Shown: in pieces, positions 44,710-53,296 of the stretch | Layout of the letters: each line of letters starts with the position of its first letter | How positions within the stretch are numbered: position 1 is the stretch's first letter | Source: Virgibacillus halotolerans | GTDB taxonomy: Bacteria; Bacillota; Bacilli; Bacillales; Amphibacillaceae | Assembly (NCBI RefSeq): GCF_016908515.1 | Contig: NZ_JAFBEA010000005.1 | Location: 186,001 to 250,000, forward strand | Length of the DNA: 64,000 bases | Direction of reading: 5' to 3' | Notes under the pieces: model-generated | The model's input: only the letters and a program-made list of their open reading frames with translations | Told to the model about the DNA's origin: nothing | The model's database searches: none | Made by a program: the position numbers and the translations under genes

Positions 44710-46788
44710 CTACTGATTTAATATCTTGTATTCTAAAAAATTGACCTGTTCAGATAACTCTTGTATTGATTTTATTAAAGGTGCGATTAATTCCTCATAC
44801 CCTAAAGAGTGGACGTCCTGACCGCCACCTATTTTATGGTCTTGATACCCCGCGAAGTCGATACCTATATCATCTATTACTTGTTTAACCTCTTGCGCTA
44901 TTAACCCTTGATGTTTACGTGTTCCAGCGCGGCTTCCGTCATTTTTTAGATTTACGGGGTTGCCGTCCTTATCGTAGTCAATATAAGCCTCTCGAAAGTT
45001 AGTTCGATATTGTACGGGTCTTAATTTATTAATGAAATTCAAACCTAGTTGGGTGTCCTCTATGTCAAGTTTATCCCTCCTATCACTTCTAACTTGCAGA
45101 GGATTAAATGCCGTAGGTGTCGCGGAACTGTTACCTAGTTGAATTTGGTTACTCGCTGTTACAGATGAATTCTGGCCAACTCCGGTGATATTTGAAAGAC
45201 CATCCATAGAAGAATTATTTAGAGCGTTGTAGCCTAGCGCCGTTATACTAGTCGCGCTCTTAAGCGACTTTGCGGAGTTATAACCAACTGCAACGTTATT
45301 AGATCCACCTGAATTATCTTGGAGGGACTGCTGTCCGATAGCGACATTAAAATTACCTTGTCCATAACGCATAGCGCTCGCTCCTACGGCCACATTGGAA
45401 GTTACCGCTCCACTTGTGTTACCCATAGAAAATCTACCAATCGCTACGTTATCCGATAACTTCTTGCTTGTATCAGTCATATCGAAACCGCTTAAGGCCT
45501 GGTATCCCATCACAACATTAAAAGAACTGTGGACGACTTTTTGCATAGCGTTATAACCTACAGAAGTGTCGCCTTGATTGTCAGCGTTATTCTCATTCGC
45601 CCTATTGCCAATCACAACAGAATCTTCTGACTTAACACCATTATATAAGGCCCCTTCGCCTATTGCAACGGTGTTAATTCCATTGAAAGCCTTCTCTAAC
45701 GCATTATAACCGACAGCCGTACAGTATGTTGGGGTAATCGTCCACCCCATCGCGTTTCTTCCTAATGCCGTGTTACCCTTGGCGTCTGCGCGATTAACCG
45801 CCTTAAAATTAGGGTCCTCAATTGTACCTGCGTACGACCTCCACTCTGGCCATACATCATCTAAATCGTCAGTCGGGCGCCATTCGCTAAAGTAGGAATG
45901 AGTATCCGTGACATTGTCATCACCCATCGTCAGCCCTGCGTTGCTTCCTATAATAGTATTTCGCTCGAGCATTGCGGAGTCCCTTCCAGCATCAGTACCT
46001 AGCACTACATTTTGGTAACTCCAATACGCTCTCTGCATTGCGTTGTGTCCGATAGCGATATTCTTTACTGTGCGATCTTGGGCGTCTTTTAGCGCGTTAT
46101 TTCCGACAGCAACATTACCGTAATTCCTATCGTCTAATCTCTTCCCTGCGTTTATCCCTAAGTCCGTATTATTTAACCTTATATAATCCTGCCACATACT
46201 ATTAACTTCTAGGGCTTTATCATCTAAAGTCATTCTATACCCTTCCACTATTAACGTAGCCCCATCCCCGTATGACTTCTGACTTGGAGAAACGTCTAAA
46301 ATGTAGACCCCAGGAGGGAAATACAAAACTCTTCCTATTGAATCCGCACTCAATACAGCATCAGTGTCATTAACCTCTCCATCACCTACTGCGCCATGCG
46401 ATTTTACGTTGGTTGTTAAATCTTCCAACTTACTTGTAACGTCCTTAAAATTAGTGTCTATTTTCTCATTCAAACGATCATCAATTTCATTAACTGGGCC
46501 TGTATTGATTTCCTGTATCTCTAGCCAGCCCTTTCCATTGAACCTATATACTTTTCCTGTATCACGTACCATTCGAACTTCCCCCTCAAGGGATTCGTCA
46601 GGTAATTCGTCCAACGAGTTGACAGGCTCTTTCCATTCTAGCTTTGCCCCGTCTACTATCTCACTATAAACTCTTTCTGTAATTAGACCGGCTATATCAT
46701 CTACTCCTCGGAATAGATACTCAAAGTTGTTATTTATGTCATTTCTTGTTACTCTGTCCCACAATGAGTCAACGATAAATCGTTCCAA
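44710..46788 (-). CDS. Tail fibre with YadA-like head repeats and S74 intramolecular chaperone
   Basis: A 692-residue fibre. Residues 1-130 are an attachment region (FIVDSLWDRVTRNDINNNFE, VRMVRDTGKVYRFNGKGWLE). From about 220 to 560 lie some sixteen repeats with core N-V-A-I-G-x-N-A (NVAVGNNAL, NIAIGHNAM, NVVLGTDAG and so on), as in trimeric autotransporter heads. The end (from about 590) is a peptidase S74 domain: SDRRDKLDIEDTQLGLNFI with the catalytic Ser-Lys pair, KHQGLIAQEVKQVI and a final coiled coil. The domain helps trimers fold and then cuts itself off. Confidence 0.91.
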   Translation of the reverse strand: MERFIVDSLWDRVTRNDINNNFEYLFRGVDDIAGLITERVYSEIVDGAKLEWKEPVNSLDELPDESLEGEVRMVRDTGKVYRFNGKGWLEIQEINTGPVNEIDDRLNEKIDTNFKDVTSKLEDLTTNVKSHGAVGDGEVNDTDAVLSADSIGRVLYFPPGVYILDVSPSQKSYGDGATLIVEGYRMTLDDKALEVNSMWQDYIRLNNTDLGINAGKRLDDRNYGNVAVGNNALKDAQDRTVKNIAIGHNAMQRAYWSYQNVVLGTDAGRDSAMLERNTIIGSNAGLTMGDDNVTDTHSYFSEWRPTDDLDDVWPEWRSYAGTIEDPNFKAVNRADAKGNTALGRNAMGWTITPTYCTAVGYNALEKAFNGINTVAIGEGALYNGVKSEDSVVIGNRANENNADNQGDTSVGYNAMQKVVHSSFNVVMGYQALSGFDMTDTSKKLSDNVAIGRFSMGNTSGAVTSNVAVGASAMRYGQGNFNVAIGQQSLQDNSGGSNNVAVGYNSAKSLKSATSITALGYNALNNSSMDGLSNITGVGQNSSVTASNQIQLGNSSATPTAFNPLQVRSDRRDKLDIEDTQLGLNFINKLRPVQYRTNFREAYIDYDKDGNPVNLKNDGSRAGTRKHQGLIAQEVKQVIDDIGIDFAGYQDHKIGGGQDVHSLGYEELIAPLIKSIQELSEQVNFLEYKILNQ

Positions 46789-46803
46789 ATAATCTCCCCT
46801 TTC

Positions 46804-47679
46804 TCAGAAGTAATAAAACCTAAAATCAAAATCTATATTAATACCAGCCGCCCCTAAAATTGTAAATTCGTTCCATCCGGGGCTTATTTGTAATACTCCT
46901 CGATTGGTTTTGCGGGGATCGATAACTAAGTTATTAATTGTTACATTCGCGCCATTTATTGAAATTATTTGATCATCTTTAATCCCTTCGTTTATACGAA
47001 TACTTGTTCCGTTTGTCTTGTTCTTCAATTCGATATAACCGGTAGACTCCTCGGTATTTTTAATTGTAATCTTCATTTCCTGCATGAACGGGTGTATTCC
47101 GACATTACCGGCATTGAATACGGGAAAATCTGTCCCACTAAACGTGTAATCCAGCGTTTTGTCATCGGACTGTAAACCTATCCCGAATCCCCATAACTCC
47201 GATTCTGACGATATGCCATCGCGTTGAATATCCTGCGTAGTCCCGACGCTCTCCGCATAAGGTAAATCCACCGTCTCAAACGCCAACTCTCCGAATCCAT
47301 ATCGGAATTGTTGCTCGATATTAAATTCGCCAGCTATCCGCACCTTATACCTCTTGCCGCTAATCAGTCGGTTATCGCCCGTCTGATATTCCGCGCGCCT
47401 AATCTCGCGTATATAAAACGGCTCTTGCGATATAACTAACGCAAACAACTCGTCCCTTAACAGCGGATAATCCGCCATGTCGTTCGCTTCCATATAAAAA
47501 GGAACGGTGATCGGACGCTGACCGAAATCAGCGCCATAATCTACCGTTCCTGCTCGTCCTTCCACCGTCCCATATAAGCCCGTTACCGGAATACTGCCGA
47601 CAATAAAGTCGCGCACCGTTACGTCATATTCGGACAGTCGGAAGGAGTCTCCGTTCATTTTCGTTATTTGTACGTCCAT
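46804..47679 (-). CDS. Distal tail (Dit) family protein
   Basis: A 291-residue protein. The N-terminal half has the Dit/phage tail family pattern: VRDFIVGSIPVTGLYGTVEG, GQRPITVPFYMEANDMADYP, LLRDELFALVISQEPFYI and KRYKVRIAGEFNIEQQFRYG. The C-terminal 120 residues are a beta-rich extension. Dit hexamers join the tail tube to the tip. Located between tape measure and fibre/Tal genes as expected. GAGGAGG precedes the ATG. Confidence 0.87.
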   Translation of the reverse strand: MDVQITKMNGDSFRLSEYDVTVRDFIVGSIPVTGLYGTVEGRAGTVDYGADFGQRPITVPFYMEANDMADYPLLRDELFALVISQEPFYIREIRRAEYQTGDNRLISGKRYKVRIAGEFNIEQQFRYGFGELAFETVDLPYAESVGTTQDIQRDGISSESELWGFGIGLQSDDKTLDYTFSGTDFPVFNAGNVGIHPFMQEMKITIKNTEESTGYIELKNKTNGTSIRINEGIKDDQIISINGANVTINNLVIDPRKTNRGVLQISPGWNEFTILGAAGINIDFDFRFYYF

Positions 47680-47712
47680 TAGACGTTATTCCTCCTCTCG
47701 GACGGCGCTTCG

Positions 47713-50700
47713 TTAGAAGTACCGTCGTACCGTCGAGTCTATCGCGTTCTTTCCGTTAACGTGCGGAGTTACCGCCTCACCGACGCGCTGTCCGTCCATC
47801 TCGACGATCATCTGCTTCTGCTTGCGCAGTTCGTCGCGAATTTCCGACAGTACCGCAGAGTCGTTATTGTCTCCGCGATCTAGTTCGTGACGCACAGACG
47901 CGTTAAATCCGCCCGCTGACATCGCACCTTGTGGCGTAACATATCCGACATCTATTTGCGGAGGATCAATCATCGCTGCTTCCGCGAGTTTGCGTGATGA
48001 ATCCGCGACTCTCTTCGACATGCCTGCGATACCTAACGCCAATCCTTCGCCAGTATACTCACCCAACTTCATAAATACGCGTGATGGCGAGAATATTTTC
48101 AGGAATTTCGTAACGCCTGTTACTGCGCTGGATGCTGCTGATTTAGCCGCCGATGCTACGTCCTTCGCCTTACTATTTATTCCTTCTTTAAGTCCGTTAA
48201 TAAGGTCTCCACCTGCGGTAACCATGTCGCTGATTTTTTCTTTAATTCCTTCGACTAACTTACCGACAATTTTTCCGCCGACAAGAAGAAGTTCCCCGAA
48301 TTTCTCGATGATACCGTTTATAAAATTAGCTACGGACTCCCGCGCTGATGAGATCATGTTATTGCGTTTCTCCGTAATACCCGCGACCATCTTAACAATT
48401 ATCTCTCCGCCAGATTTCGTAACGTCGCCTAGTTTATCTGTTATTCCTGAGAGGAATGACTTAACCGAATCCCATCCAGCGCTAATTACGTCTCCGGATA
48501 CTTCTAATATTCCGGAAACAAGCTTTCCGAGAATGTCTACACCGGCATCGAATAATTCTCCGCCCATGCCAACAATTGCATCAGCTAACTCGATGATTAA
48601 GTTTATTCCGGCTTTCCATAATTGCGGGGATATCTCAATAATTCCTTCTATCAACGCCATTAAGATTTTACCCCCAGCCGCTATTATCTTCGGGAGTGCA
48701 TCTATAATCGCCCCGACCAGCGCCACTATAATTTGTAATACCGCATCAAGAAGTGTCGGGATTACCTGGATTAAACCGTCAATCAACGCCAATAGTATCT
48801 GGATTCCTGCGTCAATCAGCGCCGGAAGTGCGTCTACTAGAACGCCTAACAAAGCGACAACAATTTGAATAGCAGCGTCGATTAACACCGGTAGTACAGA
48901 AACTATTCCTTCGATTAACGCCATGAGAATCTGGATTCCCGCGTCAATAAGGACCGGAAGATTATCGACAATTATCTCAATGATAGATGTTACAAGTAAA
49001 ATGATCGCGTCTATAATCGCAGGAAGTGCCTCGACAATTCCGTCAACTAATGAAGTCACTATCGTTATTCCTGCGTCAATTATCGTCGGTAGCAAGTCGA
49101 CTATCGTCTCTATGATCGTTGAGATCAGCGTTATCGCCAAATCTATAATCATCGGCAGTAATTCGATCATTGCGTCAATTAACGTAGTGATAATCATAAT
49201 CCCAGCCTCTATAAGCATAGGAAGAGCTGCGACTAGCGTATCGAATAATGTGGTAACAATCGTTAACGCCGTATCTATAATTAACGGAATTAATTTAATA
49301 ATTGTCTCGACTATTGTAGTTAGCAATAATACCGCAATCTCGATAATCATAGGTAACGCATCAACGAGCGCGCCTACCAGCGTAGTGACTATCGATATCC
49401 CGACTTCTATGATCATAGGAAGCAGCGTTGATAGCGTATCTATCCACGTTGTTAGTAGTAATATCGCTGTATCAATGACCATCGGTAATGCGCTAGTGAC
49501 CGCCTCAATCAACGTCGTCACAATCGACATGCCTAACTCGATAACTTTCGGAAGATTACTCGTAATAGTTTCGACGTATTTTTCGATAATTCCGACCGCC
49601 GATTCTATTACTTTAGGTAGCGCCGTAGATATACCTTCGACGAACGACTCGACCGCTTCTGTTCCCGTTTCAATAATCCCGGGAAGCTTTTCCGTTAACG
49701 ATTCTATAAAGTCCGTCATAGCTTGCGTACCTGTCTCGACTAACCCCGGAAGTGCGTCCGCCATGCCCTCGATAAGGCTTACGATTATTTCCGCTCCCGT
49801 AGTTATTGCAGACGTAAGCATGTCCGCTAGATTTGTTATAAAGGCGGACGCCATGTCGCCCATATTCGATATAGCTTCGCTGAACTCTAACTCGCCTTTG
49901 AATACCTTAATCATATCCGTAATAATATTCGTCTTGGTCGTTAGGAATATAAGTACGCTAATTAGTACGCCGACCCAACCGCTAAGTCCGGCAATTATCA
50001 TCGCAACCGACGCAACTGGCCCCGCCAACCACTTAAACGCCTCGCCCAACGTAAATCCTTTGTCGGCTAATCCGTCGAAGAATCCTACGACAGTATCGCC
50101 AATTCCCGCTAGTTTTTCCATAGTTGTCGTGAATAACTCGATGGCTTTCGTCTTTAACGCCGAAGCTAATTCCGTCGCTTTAATCGCCATCTTACCAAGC
50201 CATTCCGCAGCCGATTCGATTGCTGACGTCGCTAGAGAACCGACGAATTCCGCCATACTTACATAAGCGTCCCATATAGACGACGCTAATTCGGTGAAAA
50301 ACGTGGCTAGCGATTTTATTACAGAAACATACGCTTTAACGTAGCCCACCGCTATTGCCCCGACGAATTTACCGACTGCTACCGCTGCTTTTCCGATAAA
50401 CACCGCGACAGTCGAAAACACCGTCCATAGTACTTTCATTACCGCTATATACCCGTTAACATAGCTGACGACGAGATACTTGATAAACTCGCCGATTGCT
50501 TTTGTTGCCGGACCTATTGCGTTCCATAACGCCACAAATGCCGCCGCTAATGCTTTTCCGATAAATACTGCGAAGTCCTTGACGGCTACTGCCGCTACAG
50601 TTACTCCCGTTGCTATTCCGGAAAATACCGCCTTGACCGCCTTGTTGAACCAGTCAAATTCGTTATATGCGAATACGACCGCCGTGACTAACGCAAGCAC

Positions 50701-51384
50701 CGCTAACGCTACTGCCGATATTATTCCGAGTGTCGCCGCCAATGCTCCGGCTGTTACTCCGAGGGCTGCCGCTATTGCCGAGAACCCTGCGACTACTGCC
50801 GGTATAATAGCGACTAGCATGAGTAGAGGTCCAAGGAATAGCAATAGTACCGCTATTACCGCTGTAGTAATCGCCATATACGACTTAGTAGCGTCTGATA
50901 ACGAGTTAAACCATCCGACTACTTTCGTCAGAACCTTAGTTATCGCCAATATTGCCGGCATTAACGCACGTCCGATCGAGATAGCTGCGCCTTCTATCGC
51001 TGACTTAAGTAGGATTAAGGCTCCGTATAAGTTATCGAGTTGCTTCGCAGCTATCTCCGCGGCAGTACCTCCGCTATTTTCTAGTTCCTTCGTAAACTCG
51101 CGCATGGTATCCGGTCCGGCTTCCATTAGCGCAATAAATGACGCCGCTGCCCTCGAGCCCACTAGCGTCTTGATTGCCGCTATCTTCTGCGCGTTACCCA
51201 TACCTTCCGTACCTTTCGTAACCTCCTCGACTATATCCGCAAGGGACTTCATATTACCGTCGGCATCCGTTACCTCGATTCCGAGTTGCTTCATTAAATC
51301 CGCTGCTTTCGGAACAGGTCCGGCGAATCGTTCGATCATCGACCGTAACGAGGTTCCCGCCATGGACGCTTGAATGCCCGCATT
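47713..51384 (-). CDS. Tape measure protein, exon 4 (main part, 1223 aa)
   Basis: The last exon of the split tape measure gene. It begins at AAT GCG GGC ATT (NAGIQAS, then MAGTSLRSMIERFAGP), directly after the terminal G of intron 3, and continues the conserved domain (LMKQLGIEVTDADGNMKSLA). Next come several membrane-like helices (ITTAVIAVLLLFLGPLLMLV and others), then about 25 tandem 22-residue repeats, and a conserved end with SPSRVFMKLGEYTGEGLALG. The whole spliced protein is about 1436 residues; its length sets the tail length. The apparent ATG at 51363 is internal and not a real start. Confidence 0.92.
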   Translation of the reverse strand, partial: NAGIQASMAGTSLRSMIERFAGPVPKAADLMKQLGIEVTDADGNMKSLADIVEEVTKGTEGMGNAQKIAAIKTLVGSRAAASFIALMEAGPDTMREFTKELENSGGTAAEIAAKQLDNLYGALILLKSAIEGAAISIGRALMPAILAITKVLTKVVGWFNSLSDATKSYMAITTAVIAVLLLFLGPLLMLVAIIPAVVAGFSAIAAALGVTAGALAATLGIISAVALAVLALVTAVVFAYNEFDWFNKAVKAVFSGIATGVTVAAVAVKDFAVFIGKALAAAFVALWNAIGPATKAIGEFIKYLVVSYVNGYIAVMKVLWTVFSTVAVFIGKAAVAVGKFVGAIAVGYVKAYVSVIKSLATFFTELASSIWDAYVSMAEFVGSLATSAIESAAEWLGKMAIKATELASALKTKAIELFTTTMEKLAGIGDTVVGFFDGLADKGFTLGEAFKWLAGPVASVAMIIAGLSGWVGVLISVLIFLTTKTNIITDMIKVFKGELEFSEAISNMGDMASAFITNLADMLTSAITTGAEIIVSLIEGMADALPGLVETGTQAMTDFIESLTEKLPGIIETGTEAVESFVEGISTALPKVIESAVGIIEKYVETITSNLPKVIELGMSIVTTLIEAVTSALPMVIDTAILLLTTWIDTLSTLLPMIIEVGISIVTTLVGALVDALPMIIEIAVLLLTTIVETIIKLIPLIIDTALTIVTTLFDTLVAALPMLIEAGIMIITTLIDAMIELLPMIIDLAITLISTIIETIVDLLPTIIDAGITIVTSLVDGIVEALPAIIDAIILLVTSIIEIIVDNLPVLIDAGIQILMALIEGIVSVLPVLIDAAIQIVVALLGVLVDALPALIDAGIQILLALIDGLIQVIPTLLDAVLQIIVALVGAIIDALPKIIAAGGKILMALIEGIIEISPQLWKAGINLIIELADAIVGMGGELFDAGVDILGKLVSGILEVSGDVISAGWDSVKSFLSGITDKLGDVTKSGGEIIVKMVAGITEKRNNMISSARESVANFINGIIEKFGELLLVGGKIVGKLVEGIKEKISDMVTAGGDLINGLKEGINSKAKDVASAAKSAASSAVTGVTKFLKIFSPSRVFMKLGEYTGEGLALGIAGMSKRVADSSRKLAEAAMIDPPQIDVGYVTPQGAMSAGGFNASVRHELDRGDNNDSAVLSEIRDELRKQKQMIVEMDGQRVGEAVTPHVNGKNAIDSTVRRYF
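48169..49818 (-). repeat. About 25 tandem 22-residue repeats in the tape measure protein
   Basis: The frame repeats every 66 bases with the pattern L-P-x-(I/L)-I-(E/D)-x-G-I-x-I-(V/L)-x-x-L-(I/V)-(D/E)-x-(I/L)-V-(D/E)-x, for example LPMIIEVGISIVTTLVGALV and LPALIDAGIQILLALIDGLI. The repeat proteins drift in sequence but not in length. A 22-residue amphipathic helix with Pro at the joint would give a regular hydrophobic coil for membrane insertion or tail length. Confidence 0.88.
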
Positions 51385-52414
51385 CTTTCTCCTTATAAAC
51401 CGCCGTTTAAACGGTTACTCACCTTTCAGTGAGGATGGGACTATATCTTCACCTTCGACATCCCTCGTTAAGGTGTTGTGCGCTCGTGCGCGTTTCTGCT
51501 TAGATTAGCCTTAGCTTACTCCGCATAGTCTCTACACCTTCCGGTCGTTTCCTTCCGGCTTGGCACGGTATTAACTTACTAATGGGTGGGATTCTAAATA
51601 AACTCTTTAATCTGATCCTTATTGTTAAATCTATTACCATACGTTTTATGAAACTCCTTGTGGCAGTCAACGCAAAATGTTATTCCATTACCAAGTTCCG
51701 TCCTTAACTCAGGATGTGAATGAAAATTAAATATATGATGTGCCTCAATCCGCGACCCGACCTTGTTACATTTACGACAAGTGTATCCGTCTCGTTCATA
51801 CACACTACTTCTCCACGCCCGATACTCAGGGTAATCTCTATTTTCGCGTCTTTCTTCATCTGTTAGTGTCGGGTTGTGGATATGGCTCATGTAACATTCA
51901 GATGAGCAGAATTGGTTTTCGTTTCTTTTCACCTGATTAGTTTCTCTTATAAAGGTGGTTCCACAATAAAAGCAAGTCACATCTTTACTAGAATATCTGT
52001 GGTGATCCTTTCCCTTAGACTTACTATTGAACTCATTCCAACAGGATCTATTACAGAAGTTACCTACTTTAGACCCCTTTATTTCATGTTCCTTGCGTCT
52101 AAAAACATCTCCGCAATTTCGGCACTCTAAGTCTATTAATTTAGCACCTCTGCTGCCTCTCACGGAACAAGACCGGGAACAGTAGATAGATTTATGGCGT
52201 GTTCTGAATGTATTACCGCAATACTCGCAGTCCTTGCTTACCTTCATAGTTTCCATTCGACAATCCCTAGAACAATACATTTGTGTCTTTACTTTGCTTT
52301 CGTATCTGTCCCCACAGTATACGCAATCCTTTTTCCCCATTAATTTAGCCTCCACCGTTTTCACACAATAGTTTATGCTGCCAATTTCTCAACAGCCGGG
52401 CAATGCGATTGCTT
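51385..52414 (-). ncRNA. Group I intron 3 in the tape measure gene, with HNH ORF
   Basis: A 1030-nt intron between GGT (Gly) and AAT (Asn) codons, phase 0. P1: exon TTGGGT (52420-52415) pairs with GCCCGG (52401-52396), U-G at the site. P10: exon AATGCG (51384-51379) pairs with CGCATT (52407-52402), 6 of 6. P4: ACGGT/ACCGT. R element GTAGAGACTA (P7 strand near 51526) pairs with the S element AAGATATAGTCC (near 51438). The intron ends in G (51385). The endonuclease gene fills the loop between the P and Q elements (L5). The layout is that of IA-type introns of Gram-positive phages. Confidence 0.92.
51594..52340 (-). CDS. Intron-encoded HNH homing endonuclease with four zinc ribbons
   Basis: A 248-residue protein. 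Four CxxC...CxxxC zinc fingers occupy residues 1-150 (CVYCGDRY with YCSRDC, CEYCGNTF with YCSRSC, CRNCGDVF with FCNRSC, CFYCGTTF with FCSSEC). The HNH nuclease follows: RDGYTCRKCNKVG, then EAHHIFNFHSHPELRTELGN and ITFCVDCHKEFHK. It would cut an intronless tape measure gene and drive intron spread. ATG 52340 has GGAGG 8 bases upstream; this site lies in the P element, so translation and folding may compete. Confidence 0.93.
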   Translation of the reverse strand: MGKKDCVYCGDRYESKVKTQMYCSRDCRMETMKVSKDCEYCGNTFRTRHKSIYCSRSCSVRGSRGAKLIDLECRNCGDVFRRKEHEIKGSKVGNFCNRSCWNEFNSKSKGKDHHRYSSKDVTCFYCGTTFIRETNQVKRNENQFCSSECYMSHIHNPTLTDEERRENRDYPEYRAWRSSVYERDGYTCRKCNKVGSRIEAHHIFNFHSHPELRTELGNGITFCVDCHKEFHKTYGNRFNNKDQIKEFI

Positions 52415-52723
52415 ACCCAATAGTCCGGACGCCGCCGCCATTTCTTCGAGAGAATACCCCGCAGCCGCCGCTTGTGGAGCAACGTATTTCATCGTATCTC
52501 CGATCATATCTAGCGTGGTATTCGAACTCGTGAACGCCTTCGTCAGTACGTCGGCGACTCGTCCGGTGTCTTCCGCTTGCAGTCCGAAACCTTGAAGAAT
52601 GTTTGACGCGATGTCGGCGGTGGTTCCGAGGTCCAGTTGACCTGCCGCTGCCATATCGAGAAGGCCCGGCATCGCTTTTATAATTTCATTGGATTTATAT
52701 CCTGCCATTGCTAAGAATGCCAT
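52415..52723 (-). CDS. Tape measure protein, exon 3 (103 aa)
   Basis: A 309-nt exon, 103 codons without remainder, between introns 2 and 3. It encodes the conserved tape-measure stretch MAFLAMAGYKSNEIIKAMPG, LLDMAAAGQLDLGTTADIAS, TLDMIGDTMKYVAPQAAAAG, ending SLEEMAAASGLLG. Without splicing, translation would run 14 codons into the intron and stop. No ribosome site precedes it, so it is not a separate gene. Confidence 0.92.
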
Positions 52724-52999
52724 CAAATTGTTATCGTAACGGCTTTTTATCCGCTACCTCCGGGGATTTCTCCGCATGATTGTACGTCTATTCGTACACG
52801 GTTCGGCATACATTTTCGCTCCACCCGCAGAAGGCTTCATTACGTCGGACACTCTTGGGCGGGTTATTGCTTCCTTAACGCTCACCGCCTATGCTCTACG
52901 ATACTGCGTGGTGTCGCAGTTATCTCGGTATTAACGTAATATCTATTAAGATACTCCAGCCTCCACCGATATTGCCCGATTTAAAGACGGCAGGATTCT
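52724..52999 (-). ncRNA. Group I intron 2 in the tape measure gene (276 nt)
   Basis: It runs from GGT (micro-exon end) to ATG (exon 3), phase 0. P1: exon GACGGT (53005-53000) pairs with GCCGTC (52991-52986), 6 bp with U-G at the cut. P4: TCGGT/ACCGA around a P5 hairpin; P6: ACTGCG/CGCAGT. P7 has changed on both strands: GCATA (52894-52890) pairs with TATGC (52810-52806), while introns 1 and 3 use GACTA/TAGTC; the G-C pair of the guanosine site is kept. The last base is G (52724). No protein is encoded. Confidence 0.88.
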
Positions 53000-53017
53000 A
53001 CCGTCTGCTGCCTCTGT
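53000..53017 (-). other. 18-nt micro-exon of the tape measure gene (TEAADG)
   Basis: ACAGAGGCAGCAGACGGT, six codons in phase 0, lies between the terminal G of intron 1 (53018) and the first base of intron 2. Joining exon 1 to exon 3 directly would give YSA-MAFLAMAGYK, six residues short of the family pattern S-A-S-E-A-A-E-G-M; adding TEAADG restores it exactly (YSA-TEAADG-MAF). Both neighbouring splice sites satisfy U at the 5' site and G at the 3' end. Confidence 0.88.
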
Positions 53018-53296
53018 CATGATCTTATAAGTAGGTTCTTTATCCTACTACTCCGCATTTCCACGGAGGATGGGACTATATCATAACCCTCCTATTAGGG
53101 AAGGGTTGTGGGCGCTCGTGTCGCTTCATAACCTACGCCACAAGGCGCTAAGGTCGTGTGCGTTAGTCTCTACACCTTACGTCGATTTCTCGTCCGTCTT
53201 GGCTCGGGATTACCACCGCCACTAAGCGCTGAGGCTTCCCCGAATTCACCCACTGTTTTTGGCTGCGAGTTACCCCGCAACTGGCCAATTTATTTT
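53018..53296 (-). ncRNA. Group I intron 1 in the tape measure gene (279 nt)
   Basis: It starts after GCT (Ala 104). P1: exon TCGGCT (53302-53297) pairs with GGCCAG (53286-53281), U-G at the cut, one mismatch. P/Q: CGGG/CCCG (P4), with the classic AATCCCGAGCCAAG Q element at 53211-53198. R: GTAGAGACTA (near 53164-53173); S: GATATAGTCC (near 53073). GTAGG/CCTAC gives a P9 hairpin. It ends in G at 53018. The intron has a stop codon 9 codons in, so splicing is needed for any full product. The S region matches intron 3 for 16 bases. Confidence 0.91.

Noticed and set aside
48169..49818. CRISPR-like array
   Set aside because: The 66-nt period codes a diverged protein repeat; there are no identical direct repeats with unique spacers.
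47990..51373. Long plus-strand frames opposite the tape measure gene
   Set aside because: They are low-complexity Ser/Ile/Asn shadows made by the 66-nt repeats, have no ribosome sites, and oppose the whole operon.
51363..52726. Tape measure pieces as a frameshifted pseudogene
   Set aside because: All blocks are in phase 0, residues fit the family exactly once introns are removed, and the intervening sequences have group I P1, P4, P7 and P10 elements; decay would not keep these.
51385..53296. Inteins in the tape measure protein
   Set aside because: The inserts have stop codons in the host frame and no Cys/Ser start or HN end; the boundaries follow RNA splice rules.
52724..53296. One 573-nt intron instead of two
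   Set aside because: It would have two complete sets of P, Q, R and S elements and would leave out six conserved residues; no end G gives the right frame except with the micro-exon solution.
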